Shown: positions 17,996-26,488 of the stretch, piece after piece
How positions within the stretch are numbered: the stretch's first letter is position 1
How the letters are laid out: each line of letters opens with the position of its first letter
Translations under genes and position numbers: made by a program
Origin: Streptomyces sp. AC550_RSS872
GTDB lineage: Bacteria > Actinomycetota > Actinomycetes > Streptomycetales > Streptomycetaceae
Reading direction: 5' to 3'
DNA: 64,000 nt
Assembly (NCBI RefSeq): GCF_019049285.1
Contig: NZ_JAGMUL010000198.1
Coordinates: forward strand, 27,357-91,356
Notes under the pieces: model-generated
Databases searched by the model: none
What the model was told of the DNA's origin: nothing
What the model saw: the letters and a program-made list of their open reading frames with translations, nothing else

Positions 17996-18946
17996 ATGAC
18001 TGCTGACGTGTGGCTCCCCATCCCGCCGGACGAGATCGAAGGCCTCCCCGAGGGCCCCGCATACCGCTTCTGGAACGGTGCCGAGGACTTTCCCGCGGAC
18101 CCGGCCGCCTGCGCCTTCTACGTCGTCCCGTACATGAAGCCGCCCGCGCTCGGGCAGCGTCCCCTGCCGGAGATGACCCGGGTGGAGGTGGTCCAGACGC
18201 TCTCCGCCGGCATCGACCACGTCGAGCCGGGCCTGAAGCACCTTCGGCCCGGCGTGCGGCTGTGCAACGCGCGCGGGGTGCACGAGGCGAGCACCGGTGA
18301 GCTCACGCTCACGCTGATCCTCGCCTCGCTGCGCGGTATCCCCGATTTCGTGCGAGCCCAGGACAAGGGGGAGTGGCTAGGCGGATTCCGGCCGGCGCTG
18401 GCGGACAAGAACGTCCTCATCGTGGGATACGGCTCGATCGGCGCCGCCATCGAGGACCGGCTCGCACCCTTTGAACTCGCGCGGGTGGCACGCGTCGCGC
18501 GCTCTGAGCGCACCACGGCGCGCGGCGAAGTGCATCCGCTCACCGAACTGCCCGCCCTCCTCCCGGAAGCGGACGTCGTGATCGTCTCCACGCCCCTGAC
18601 GGAGACCACCCGCCACCTGGTCGACGCCGACTTCCTCGCCCGCATGAAGGACGGCGCGCTGCTGGTCAACGTCGCCCGCGGACCCGTCGTGGACACCAAG
18701 GCGCTGCTGGCCGAGCTGGAGGCCGGGCGCCTCACCGCCGCCCTGGACGTCACCGACCCCGAACCACTGCCCCGCGACCACGCCCTGTGGCGTGCGCCGG
18801 GCGTGCTGATCAGCCCGCACGTGGGCGGGCCGACCTCCGCGTTCCTGCCCCGCGCCAAGCGGCTGCTGGTGGACCAGTTGACGCGGTTCGTGAACCGCGA
18901 GCCCCTGCGCAACGTGATCCTTACGACGGGCGCGACACGCGCGTGA
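17996..18946 (+). CDS. NAD-dependent D-2-hydroxyacid dehydrogenase
   Basis: The 316-residue protein has the split catalytic domain and central Rossmann domain of the D-isomer 2-hydroxyacid dehydrogenases. Signatures are VLIVGYGSIGAAI (NAD loop), VNVARGPVVD (catalytic Arg), DVTDPEPLP (Glu) and ISPHVGG (His). Members act on glyoxylate, hydroxypyruvate, phosphite or other 2-keto acids; which one cannot be read here. No ribosome-binding site is seen; a -10-like TAGCCT at 17983-17988 suggests a leaderless or nearly leaderless mRNA. Confidence 0.88.
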   Translation: MTADVWLPIPPDEIEGLPEGPAYRFWNGAEDFPADPAACAFYVVPYMKPPALGQRPLPEMTRVEVVQTLSAGIDHVEPGLKHLRPGVRLCNARGVHEASTGELTLTLILASLRGIPDFVRAQDKGEWLGGFRPALADKNVLIVGYGSIGAAIEDRLAPFELARVARVARSERTTARGEVHPLTELPALLPEADVVIVSTPLTETTRHLVDADFLARMKDGALLVNVARGPVVDTKALLAELEAGRLTAALDVTDPEPLPRDHALWRAPGVLISPHVGGPTSAFLPRAKRLLVDQLTRFVNREPLRNVILTTGATRA

Positions 18947-19011
18947 CGTTCATCGACTGAGCGTCGAGCGCGCCTCGCGCACGCCGCGAGCAACAGACCG
19001 GAAATCCGCTT

Positions 19012-19051
19012 CGAGTACCGTCCGCAACCCCCCGGAAGCGGTCCGTACTCG
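19012..19051. promoter_or_regulatory. Inverted repeat upstream of the GGDEF/EAL gene
   Basis: CGAGTAC (19012-19018) and GTACTCG (19045-19051) form a perfect 7-bp inverted repeat with 26 bases between them, 36 bp before the start codon. It could be an operator or a leader hairpin. No regulator is assigned. Confidence 0.4.
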
Positions 19052-19066
19052 CATATGCGCTGGTCG

Positions 19067-19080
19067 TCACGGAGCGTAGA
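19067..19080. promoter_or_regulatory. BldD-box-like sequence before the GGDEF/EAL gene
   Basis: TCACGGAGCGTAGA matches the published BldD consensus (TNACNC, A or T, GNGTNAN) at seven of nine defined positions and ends six bases before the ATG. BldD-c-di-GMP represses several diguanylate cyclase genes in Streptomyces, so the context fits, but two mismatches make this tentative. Confidence 0.4.
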
Positions 19081-19086
19081 GGTGCT

Positions 19087-22000
19087 ATGTCCCTGAGTGA
19101 CGAGACTGGTGTATCGTCCCGACAGGGGCTGCGCCGCGCACTGTTCGGCGCCGGGGATGGACATTTCAGATTTGTGAGGGGGGCGACGGGCGATGCACGG
19201 CCTATGGACGAGCGATCCGACGCGGCGGGGCCGTCGACGGCGACCCTGGCGAACGGCCGCGCGCAGGCGCGGCCGCCACGGCACTCCCAGCTGCCGTCAC
19301 ACTCACCACCACCGCGGACACAGTGCCCGCGGGCGGCATGCGCGCCCAGCGCACCGGGACCCTCGGGACCCGCGAGCGGTGCGGACCGGGAGGACCCGGT
19401 GAGCTCGCCGACGCCCTCCACGAGCACGCTCGACGCAGGGCTGCGGGTACAGCCTTCGTCGGCGGCGACACTGCCCCGCCCCTCGTTCGGGGGCGGCACG
19501 GGATTCGTCCCGCAACTCGTTCTGGCCGTGGTGTGCGCGGGATACGCCCTCGGTTCCGCGCTCGGCTGGGGTTCGGACCAAGTCGCGCTGATCATGGGCG
19601 ACTTCGGGCTGGCGGCCGCGGCCGGCGTCGCCGCCGTCTCCTGCTTCCACTACGCCCGTAGCCGCCGTATCCGCTTTCGACCCGCCTGGCTGCTGTTCGC
19701 CCTCTCCTCCGCGATGGCGGCTCTGGGAAACCTGGTCTGGGGGTGGTACGAGGTCGTTCTCCACAGGCCCGTGCCCAGCCCGTCCTACGCCGACGGGTTC
19801 TTCCTGTGCTTTGCGCCGCCCGCCATCGTGGGACTCCTGGTGCTCGCCAAGCGTCCGGTGACGAAGGCAGGCTGGGTCTGCCTCGGCCTGGACGCCTGGC
19901 TCATCGGCGGCTCGCTGCTGACGCTGGCCTGGAGCCTGGCCCTCGCCCAGGCGGCCAAGATCGACTCCAGCGGCGGCGAGAGCGTGGCGCACACCGCGCT
20001 CTCACTCGCCTACCCACTGCTCGACATCGCCCTGGTCAGCATGGTGCTCGCGCTGCACTTCCGTCGCTCCTCGGCGAACCGCACCGCGGTCAACACCGCG
20101 ATCGGCGCACTCGCCCTGACCGTGATGTGCGACGCCCTGTTCACCTCGCCGCTGCTGCACAACAGCTACCGCTCCGGCCAGTTGCTCGACGCGGGCTGGT
20201 TCGCCGGCTCGCTGCTCCTGGCGTACGCCCCGTGGGCCGCGCCGAGAAACGCGGACGGCGAACGGCACGACGGGGCCGGGCACACGCGTGTGGTGCACGA
20301 GCACGTGCCCGGACAGCGCGGCGCAAGCCACCACCACACGCCGCCCGCTCAGGGGGGTGATCACACCCGGTACCCGGTCACCAGGCCGATCGCCGGCTCC
20401 CTGGCCGCGCTCACGCCGTACCTCGCCGCCGCCGTCTGCACCCTGGGGATCCTCTACAACGTCCTCAACGGCCGCAGCGTCGACCGCGTGGTGCTCATCA
20501 CCGGCGGCACGGTCGTGCTCGCCCTCGTGATGCGCCAGGGCATCATGCTGCTCGACAACATCACCCTCACCCAGGAACTGGCGCAGAAGGAGAACCACTT
20601 CCGCTCCCTGGTGCAGGGCTCCAGCGACGTCATCATGATCGCCGCACCCAGCGGCATCCTCCGGTACGTCTCCCCGGCCGCCGCCGGGGTCTACGGCCGC
20701 TCCGCCGAGGAACTGGTGGGCACGGAACTGGCCAATCTCATCCACCCGGAGGACCTGGGCTGCGTGGTGCACGAGGTGCGCCGCTTCCTCGCCGCCAGCC
20801 CACTTGAGGAACCCACTACGCGCATCGAATGCCGCTTCCGCTCCGGCGACGACGGCTGGCTCAACGTCGAATCGACCGTCAACCGGCACCACGGCGGCCT
20901 CATCTTCAACAGCCGGGACGTGACCGAAAGAGTGCGCCTCCAGGCGCAGCTCCAGCACAACGCCGAGCACGACCCGCTCACCGACCTGCCCAACCGCGCC
21001 CTGTTCACCAAGCGGGTCCAGCAGGCCCTGTCCGGCCGCCGCGCCTCCGACCGGGGCGTCGCCCTGCGCAACACGGCCGTGCTCTTCATCGACCTCGACG
21101 GCTTCAAGGGCGTCAACGACACCATCGGGCACCAGGCCGGGGACGAGCTGCTGGTCCAGGCCGCCCGCAGACTCCAGGACGCCGTCCGGGGCGGGGACAC
21201 CGCGTCCCGGCTCGGCGGCGACGAGTTCGCGGCCCTGATCGCCGGCGACGGCACCCGCGACCGCACCGCACGCGAGCGGCACATCCTGGAGCTCGCCGAC
21301 CGCCTCAGAGTGACCCTGTCCCAGCCGTACCTCATCGACGGCAACGATGTCCGTGTCAACGCCTCCATCGGCGTCGCCTTCGCCGAGCCGGGCCTCGGCG
21401 CGGGGGAGCTGCTGCGCAACGCCGACCTGGCGATGTACCGAGCCAAGGCGGGCGGCAAGGGCCGCGTCGAGCTGTACAAGCCGCAGATGCAGCAGGATGT
21501 CGTACGCAAGGCGGAGCTGGCCACGCGCCTGCGTGCCGCGCTGCACGACGGTGAGTTCGCGCTGCTGCACCAGCCGGTGGTGTGCCTGGAGAACGGCCGG
21601 ATCACGTCGGTCGTCACCCAGGCGCGCTGGCGGTCCTCGCAAGGGGTCCTGTTCACGCCCGCCGAGTTCCTACGGGTGGCCGAGGACAGCGACAAGACCG
21701 CCGAGCTGGGCCGCTGGATGCTTCAGGAGGCCGTGGAGCAGGCCGCCGAGCGCACCGCGACCGGGCTCGCCGTACCCGTGGCCGTACGGATGAGCGCGCG
21801 CCGGCTGCTCGACCGGTCGATGCCGCTCGGCTCGATCGAGACGCTGCTCACCCGGCACGGGCTGCCGCCCGGGTCGCTGATCATCGAGCTGTCCGACCTC
21901 GACCCCCGTGTCTCACTGGACGAGCTGGAGCGCCGGCTGAGCGGTCTGCGCCGACTCGGCGTCCGGATCGCCCTGGACGGCTTCGGCAGCGGATACGCGG

Positions 22001-22344
22001 CGATCACGGCCCTGCGGAGGCTCCCCGTCGACGTACTCAAACTCGACCGTGGTCTGGTCGAGGGGGTCGTCGAGTCCGCGCGGCTGCACAAGATCACCGG
22101 CGGGCTGCTGCGGATCGCCGGCGACCTCGGGCTACAGTCCGTGGCCGACGGCGTGGACCTGCCGGAACAGGTCGTCGCCCTGCGCGCGATGGGGTGCACG
22201 CACGGGCAGGGCATGGCGTTCTCCGGGCCCCTGGACGAGTACCGGCTGCGCCGGGCGATCGGTGCCGGCCGCTATCCGGTGCCGCACGGGGCGGAGGAGC
22301 CCGCGTTCGCGGCCTCGACGCCGACAGTGGTGCCCGGGAGGTGA
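19087..22344 (+). CDS. Membrane GGDEF/EAL protein: predicted diguanylate cyclase with degenerate EAL domain
   Basis: The 1085-residue protein has a Pro/Ser-rich N-terminus (1-135), about ten membrane helices (140-490), a PAS domain (about 500-615), GGDEF and EAL domains. GGDEF at 710-714 is intact and an RxxD inhibitory site stands five residues before it, so it should make c-di-GMP under product inhibition. The EAL domain has lost its catalytic residues: the EAL triplet is V843-T844-Q845, the Asn of NVSPR is Arg (RMSAR), and DDFG is DGFG (964-967). It is probably a cyclase only, of the CdgC/CdgE-like Streptomyces type; I cannot decide which name applies. ATG 19087 has AGAGG upstream; ATG 19204 is a possible shorter start. 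Confidence 0.9.
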   Translation: MSLSDETGVSSRQGLRRALFGAGDGHFRFVRGATGDARPMDERSDAAGPSTATLANGRAQARPPRHSQLPSHSPPPRTQCPRAACAPSAPGPSGPASGADREDPVSSPTPSTSTLDAGLRVQPSSAATLPRPSFGGGTGFVPQLVLAVVCAGYALGSALGWGSDQVALIMGDFGLAAAAGVAAVSCFHYARSRRIRFRPAWLLFALSSAMAALGNLVWGWYEVVLHRPVPSPSYADGFFLCFAPPAIVGLLVLAKRPVTKAGWVCLGLDAWLIGGSLLTLAWSLALAQAAKIDSSGGESVAHTALSLAYPLLDIALVSMVLALHFRRSSANRTAVNTAIGALALTVMCDALFTSPLLHNSYRSGQLLDAGWFAGSLLLAYAPWAAPRNADGERHDGAGHTRVVHEHVPGQRGASHHHTPPAQGGDHTRYPVTRPIAGSLAALTPYLAAAVCTLGILYNVLNGRSVDRVVLITGGTVVLALVMRQGIMLLDNITLTQELAQKENHFRSLVQGSSDVIMIAAPSGILRYVSPAAAGVYGRSAEELVGTELANLIHPEDLGCVVHEVRRFLAASPLEEPTTRIECRFRSGDDGWLNVESTVNRHHGGLIFNSRDVTERVRLQAQLQHNAEHDPLTDLPNRALFTKRVQQALSGRRASDRGVALRNTAVLFIDLDGFKGVNDTIGHQAGDELLVQAARRLQDAVRGGDTASRLGGDEFAALIAGDGTRDRTARERHILELADRLRVTLSQPYLIDGNDVRVNASIGVAFAEPGLGAGELLRNADLAMYRAKAGGKGRVELYKPQMQQDVVRKAELATRLRAALHDGEFALLHQPVVCLENGRITSVVTQARWRSSQGVLFTPAEFLRVAEDSDKTAELGRWMLQEAVEQAAERTATGLAVPVAVRMSARRLLDRSMPLGSIETLLTRHGLPPGSLIIELSDLDPRVSLDELERRLSGLRRLGVRIALDGFGSGYAAITALRRLPVDVLKLDRGLVEGVVESARLHKITGGLLRIAGDLGLQSVADGVDLPEQVVALRAMGCTHGQGMAFSGPLDEYRLRRAIGAGRYPVPHGAEEPAFAASTPTVVPGR

Positions 22345-22451
22345 GCGACCATGGAAAGGAGCGGTTCCGGGGTGTACACCAGTGGTGTGCCCGCCGTTCC
22401 GGGAGGCGGAAGTGCCCTGCGTTCACATAATGAGACTCCCGTCCCACCTAC

Positions 22452-22481
22452 TTGACAGTGGGTGTGCGCCGGGGAGAGGGT
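22452..22481 (+). promoter_or_regulatory. Candidate ilvB promoter
   Basis: TTGACA at 22452-22457 is a perfect -35 hexamer; an 18-bp spacer leads to GAGGGT (22476-22481), a weak -10. If used, transcription would start at or next to the leader-peptide ATG at 22489. CATAAT at 22426-22431 is an alternative -10 that would leave GGGGAGAGGG as a ribosome-binding site for the leader peptide. Confidence 0.4.
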
Positions 22482-22488
22482 CAGTGCC

Positions 22489-22530
22489 ATGCGCACCCGA
22501 ATTCTCGTACTTGGAAAGCGCGTCGGCTGA
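22489..22530 (+). CDS. ilvB leader peptide (MRTRILVLGKRVG)
   Basis: A 13-codon frame ends 54 bases before a U-tailed terminator in front of ilvB. It holds a run of Ile-Leu-Val-Leu codons at positions 5-8 and another Val at 12, the control codons expected of an attenuator sensing charged branched-chain tRNAs. GGAGAGGG lies upstream. The last codons (22517-22526) are complementary, with one G-U pair, to 22575-22584, the ten bases directly before the terminator stem, giving the alternative pairing attenuation requires. Leader peptides with terminators upstream of ilvB were predicted earlier in Streptomyces and other actinobacteria. Confidence 0.85.
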   Translation: MRTRILVLGKRVG

Positions 22531-22584
22531 AGCTGGTGACGTCCGGACAGGCCCGGAACTCCCAGCGACCCCACCCGGCGCGCT

Positions 22585-22618
22585 CCCCTCGCTTGCCTTT
22601 TGGCACGAGGGGTTTTTT
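22585..22618 (+). terminator. ilvB attenuator (rho-independent terminator)
   Basis: CCCCTCG pairs with CGAGGGG, with an inner TGCC/GGCA stem around a TTTT loop and a bulged CT, followed by six T residues (22613-22618). It is one of only two U-tailed terminators noticed in the window, and both lie in amino-acid biosynthesis leaders. Confidence 0.85.
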
Positions 22619-22692
22619 GTTGCACAGGCACCAGTCGTGCAGCATCGAAACTCCGCTCAAACCTCGCAAAAACCCTCAGCATCGAGAAGAGA

Positions 22693-24549
22693 ATGCCGAT
22701 GACCGAGCAGGCCACCGGGGCCCATAATCCGCAGCCGCGGCCCCGATCCGGAGGACACCAGTCCGCCCCCGAGCACGTCACGGGTGCGCAGTCCCTCATC
22801 CGTTCGCTCGAGGAGGTCGGCGCCGACACGGTATTCGGCATTCCCGGGGGCACCATCCTGCCGGCGTACGACCCGCTGATGGACTCCACGCGGGTGCGCC
22901 ACGTGCTGGTCCGTCACGAGCAGGGCGCCGGCCACGCGGCCACCGGTTACGCGCAGGCCACCGGCAAGGTCGGGGTGTGCATGGCCACGTCCGGGCCGGG
23001 CGCCACCAACCTGGTCACGCCGATCGCGGACGCGCACATGGACTCGGTGCCGCTGGTCGCGATCACCGGGCAGGTCGTGTCCAAGGCGATCGGTACGGAC
23101 GCCTTCCAGGAGGCGGACATCGTCGGCATCACGATGCCGATCACGAAGCACAGCTTCCTGGTCACGAAGGCGGAGGACATCCCCCGGGCGATCGCGCAGG
23201 CGTTCCACATCGCCTCCACCGGCCGTCCGGGACCGGTTCTGGTCGACATCCCCAAGGACATCCTCCAGGCGAAGACCACCTTCTCCTGGCCGCCCGCCAT
23301 GGACCTGCCCGGCTACCGGCCCGTCACCAAGCCGCACGCCAAGCAGATCCGCGAGGCCGCCAAGCTGATCACCGCCGCGAAGCGGCCGGTCCTGTACGTC
23401 GGCGGCGGTGTGATCAAGGCCGGTGCCACCGCCGAGCTGAAGGTCCTCGCCGAACTCACCGGAGCGCCCGTCACCACCACCCTGATGGCGCTCGGCGCAT
23501 TCCCCGACGGCCACCCGCTGCACGTGGGAATGCCGGGCATGCACGGTGCGGTCACCGCCGTCACCGCGCTACAGAAGGCCGACCTGATCGTCGCCCTCGG
23601 AGCCCGCTTCGACGACCGCGTCACCGGCAAGCTGGACAGCTTCGCCCCTTACGCCAAGATCGTCCACGCCGACATCGACCCGGCCGAGATCGGCAAGAAC
23701 CGCGCCGCCGACGTGCCGATCGTCGGGGACGCCCGCGAAGTCATCGCCGACCTGGTCCAGGCGGTCCAGAAGGAGCACGCCGAGGGCCACCAGGGCGACT
23801 ACAGCGCCTGGTGGAAGGACCTCTCCCGCTGGCGCGAGACCTACCCGCTCGGCTACGACCAGCCCGAGGACGGCTCGCTGTCCCCGCAGCAGGTCATCGA
23901 GCGCATCGGCCAACTCGCCCCGGAGGGCACGGTCTTCGCGGCGGGCGTCGGCCAGCACCAGATGTGGGCCGCGCACTTCATCCAGTACGACAGGCCCGCC
24001 ACCTGGCTGAACTCCGGCGGCGCCGGAACCATGGGCTACGCGGTCCCGGCCGCGATGGGCGCCAAGGCCGGAGCCCCGGACAAGGCCGTCTGGGCGATCG
24101 ACGGCGACGGCTGCTTCCAGATGACCAACCAGGAGCTCACCACCTGCGCCCTGAACAACATCCCGATCAAGGTCGCCATCATCAACAACGGCGCCCTCGG
24201 GATGGTCCGTCAGTGGCAGACCCTCTTCTACAACCAGCGCTACTCCAACACCGTGCTGCACAGCGGCCCGGAGGCGGACGGCAAGCAGCCGAGCGCCGGC
24301 ACCCGCGTCCCCGACTTCGTGAAGCTGTCGGAGGCCATGGGCTGCTACGCGATCCGCTGCGAGCGGCCGGAGGACCTCGACAAGGTCATCGAAGAGGCGA
24401 ACTCCATCAACGACCGCCCCGTCGTCATCGACTTCATCGTCCACGAGGACGCCATGGTGTGGCCGATGGTCGCCGCCGGCACCTCCAACGACGAGATCAT
24501 GGCCGCCCGGGACGTCCGCCCCGACTTCGGCGACAACGAAGACGACTGA
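22693..24549 (+). CDS. ilvB: Acetolactate synthase large (catalytic) subunit
   Basis: IlvB makes 2-acetolactate or 2-aceto-2-hydroxybutyrate from pyruvate (and 2-oxobutyrate), the first common step of valine, leucine and isoleucine synthesis, using thiamine diphosphate, FAD and magnesium. From ATG 22693 the protein has 618 residues (ATG 22699 is an equally possible start). The catalytic Glu is E76 (RHEQGAG), the FAD-domain motif GARFDDRVTGK is present, and the ThDP motif begins GDGCFQMTNQEL and closes at AIINN. The actinobacterial N-terminal extension is Pro/Gly-rich. It is first in ilvB-ilvN-ilvC and under the attenuator. Confidence 0.97.
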   Translation: MPMTEQATGAHNPQPRPRSGGHQSAPEHVTGAQSLIRSLEEVGADTVFGIPGGTILPAYDPLMDSTRVRHVLVRHEQGAGHAATGYAQATGKVGVCMATSGPGATNLVTPIADAHMDSVPLVAITGQVVSKAIGTDAFQEADIVGITMPITKHSFLVTKAEDIPRAIAQAFHIASTGRPGPVLVDIPKDILQAKTTFSWPPAMDLPGYRPVTKPHAKQIREAAKLITAAKRPVLYVGGGVIKAGATAELKVLAELTGAPVTTTLMALGAFPDGHPLHVGMPGMHGAVTAVTALQKADLIVALGARFDDRVTGKLDSFAPYAKIVHADIDPAEIGKNRAADVPIVGDAREVIADLVQAVQKEHAEGHQGDYSAWWKDLSRWRETYPLGYDQPEDGSLSPQQVIERIGQLAPEGTVFAAGVGQHQMWAAHFIQYDRPATWLNSGGAGTMGYAVPAAMGAKAGAPDKAVWAIDGDGCFQMTNQELTTCALNNIPIKVAIINNGALGMVRQWQTLFYNQRYSNTVLHSGPEADGKQPSAGTRVPDFVKLSEAMGCYAIRCERPEDLDKVIEEANSINDRPVVIDFIVHEDAMVWPMVAAGTSNDEIMAARDVRPDFGDNEDD

Positions 24550-24570
24550 GCGAGAGAGACGTAAAAGATC

Positions 24571-25095
24571 ATGTCCAAGCACACGCTCTCCGTCCTGGTG
24601 GAGAACACGCCGGGCATCCTCGCCCGGATCGCCGCACTGTTCTCCCGCCGCGGCTTCAACATCGACTCGCTCGCGGTCGGTGTCACCGAGCACCCCGACA
24701 TCTCCCGCATCACCATCGTGGTGAGCGTCGCCGACCTCCCGCTGGAGCAGGTGACCAAGCAGCTCAACAAGCTCGTCAACGTGCTGAAGATCGTCGAGCT
24801 GGAGCCCGGCTCGGCCGTTCAGCGTGAACTCGTCCTGGTGAAGGTCCGCGCCGACAACGAGACCCGCTCCCAGATCATCGAGATCGTCCAGCTCTTCCGC
24901 GCCAAGACCGTCGACGTCTCCCCGGAGGCCGTCACCATCGAGGCCACCGGCTCCAGCGACAAGCTGGAGGCCATGCTGAAGATGCTGGAGCCGTTCGGCA
25001 TCAAGGAGCTCGTCCAGTCCGGCACCATCGCGATCGGCCGCGGCGCCCGCTCGATCACGGACCGCTCGCTGCGCGCGCTCGACCGGTCGGCGTAA
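24571..25095 (+). CDS. ilvN: Acetolactate synthase small (regulatory) subunit
   Basis: IlvN binds and activates IlvB and confers valine feedback inhibition. The 174-residue protein has an N-terminal ACT domain (LSVLVENTPGILARIAALFS, then RRGFNIDSLAVG) and a C-terminal ACT-like domain (about 95-165), the usual length. It starts 21 bases after ilvB with GAGAGAGACG upstream and is clearly co-transcribed. Some annotations call it ilvH. Confidence 0.97.
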   Translation: MSKHTLSVLVENTPGILARIAALFSRRGFNIDSLAVGVTEHPDISRITIVVSVADLPLEQVTKQLNKLVNVLKIVELEPGSAVQRELVLVKVRADNETRSQIIEIVQLFRAKTVDVSPEAVTIEATGSSDKLEAMLKMLEPFGIKELVQSGTIAIGRGARSITDRSLRALDRSA

Positions 25096-25104
25096 GGACG
25101 CGTT

Positions 25105-25132
25105 CGGACGGTCGGGTGACACCGGCCGTCCG
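25105..25132. terminator. Hairpin between ilvN and ilvC
   Basis: CGGACGGTCGG (25105-25115) pairs with CCGGCCGTCCG (25122-25132) with one mismatch and a six-base loop. Together with a smaller CACCGT/ACGGTG hairpin at 25175-25189 it may reduce read-through or protect mRNA ends, so ilvC may be expressed at a different level or have its own promoter in the 129-bp gap. Confidence 0.5.
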
Positions 25133-25224
25133 GATTCCGCCCGTATAGCGAGACCCCGAAACTTCCCTTCCCCTCACCGTCATACGGTGGGACGCAACAC
25201 CTGCACACAAGGAGAGAACCCAAA

Positions 25225-26223
25225 GTGGCCGAGCTGTTCTACGACGCCGACGCCGACCTGTCCATCATCCAGGGCCGCAAGGTCGCGGTCATCGGTTACG
25301 GCAGCCAGGGCCACGCCCACGCGCTGTCGCTCCGTGACTCGGGTGTCGACGTCCGTGTCGGTCTGCACGAGGGCTCCAAGTCCAAGGCGAAGGCCGAGGA
25401 GCAGGGCCTGCGCGTGGTGAGCCCGTCGGAGGCCGCCGCCGAGGCCGACGTCATCATGATCCTTGTCCCGGACCCGATCCAGGCCCAGGTCTACGAGGAG
25501 CACATCGCCCCGAACCTGAAGGACGGCGACGCGCTGTTCTTCGGCCACGGCCTGAACATCCGCTACGGCTTCATCAAGCCCCCGGCCGGCGTCGACGTCT
25601 GCATGGTCGCCCCCAAGGGCCCGGGCCACCTGGTCCGCCGCCAGTACGAGGAGGGCCGCGGCGTTCCGTGTATCGCGGCCGTCGAGCAGGACGCCTCCGG
25701 CAACGCCTTCGCGCTGGCCCTGTCGTACGCCAAGGGCATCGGCGGCACCCGCGCCGGCGTCATCAAGACGACCTTCACCGAGGAGACCGAGACCGACCTG
25801 TTCGGTGAGCAGGCGGTCCTCTGCGGTGGTACGGCCGCGCTGGTGAAGGCCGGTTTCGAGACGCTGACCGAGGCCGGCTACCAGCCGGAGATCGCGTACT
25901 TCGAGTGCCTGCACGAGCTGAAGCTGATCGTGGACCTCATGTACGAGGGCGGCCTGGAGAAGATGCGCTGGTCGATCTCCGAGACCGCCGAGTGGGGCGA
26001 CTACGTCACCGGCCCGCGGATCATCACGGACGCCACCAAGGCCGAGATGAAGAAGGTCCTCGCCGAGATCCAGGACGGCACCTTCGCGAGGCAGTGGATG
26101 GACGAGTACCACGGCGGTCTGAAGAAGTACAACGAGTACAAGAAGCAGGACTCCGAGCACCTGCTGGAGACCACCGGCAAGCAGCTGCGCAAGCTGATGA
26201 GCTGGGTCGACGAAGAGGCGTGA
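25225..26223 (+). CDS. ilvC: Ketol-acid reductoisomerase
   Basis: IlvC isomerises and reduces acetolactate or acetohydroxybutyrate to the dihydroxy acids. The 332-residue class I enzyme has the dinucleotide motif VAVIGYGSQGHAHA near the N-terminus, with SKSK after strand 2 suggesting NADPH use. The metal and substrate sites include FTEETETDLFGEQAVLCGG, CLHELKLIVDLMYEGG and SISETAEWGDY. The GTG start at 25225 has AAGGAG upstream. A 13-bp hairpin ends the operon. Confidence 0.97.
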   Translation: MAELFYDADADLSIIQGRKVAVIGYGSQGHAHALSLRDSGVDVRVGLHEGSKSKAKAEEQGLRVVSPSEAAAEADVIMILVPDPIQAQVYEEHIAPNLKDGDALFFGHGLNIRYGFIKPPAGVDVCMVAPKGPGHLVRRQYEEGRGVPCIAAVEQDASGNAFALALSYAKGIGGTRAGVIKTTFTEETETDLFGEQAVLCGGTAALVKAGFETLTEAGYQPEIAYFECLHELKLIVDLMYEGGLEKMRWSISETAEWGDYVTGPRIITDATKAEMKKVLAEIQDGTFARQWMDEYHGGLKKYNEYKKQDSEHLLETTGKQLRKLMSWVDEEA

Positions 26224-26233
26224 GCGACGCCTT

Positions 26234-26280
26234 CCGTGGCGGTACCCTCGGCTGGGGGTACCGCCACGGGGCTTTGCCCC
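26234..26280. terminator. ilvC terminator
   Basis: A perfect 13-bp stem CCGTGGCGGTACC/GGTACCGCCACGG (26234-26246 and 26257-26269) is followed by a second small hairpin GGGGC-TTT-GCCCC (26268-26280). It closes the ilvBNC operon. Confidence 0.85.
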
Positions 26281-26488
26281 GGACCCAACCCAGAGACCCC
26301 CTGCAAAATGGCGTTTCTCGTCCGGGTGATCCTTCCGCAGAGGCGTAAGACGCCCTCCGCCACGGCACTACACTGCCGTACTACATACGCGTCAGGCCCA
26401 CAGCGTCGTGCGTCTTCCACGCGGCAAGCCCCCTCCACCGCATGCGGCCGTCGGGACGGCCGTCCGCAATGGACATGTGAGGACTCAC

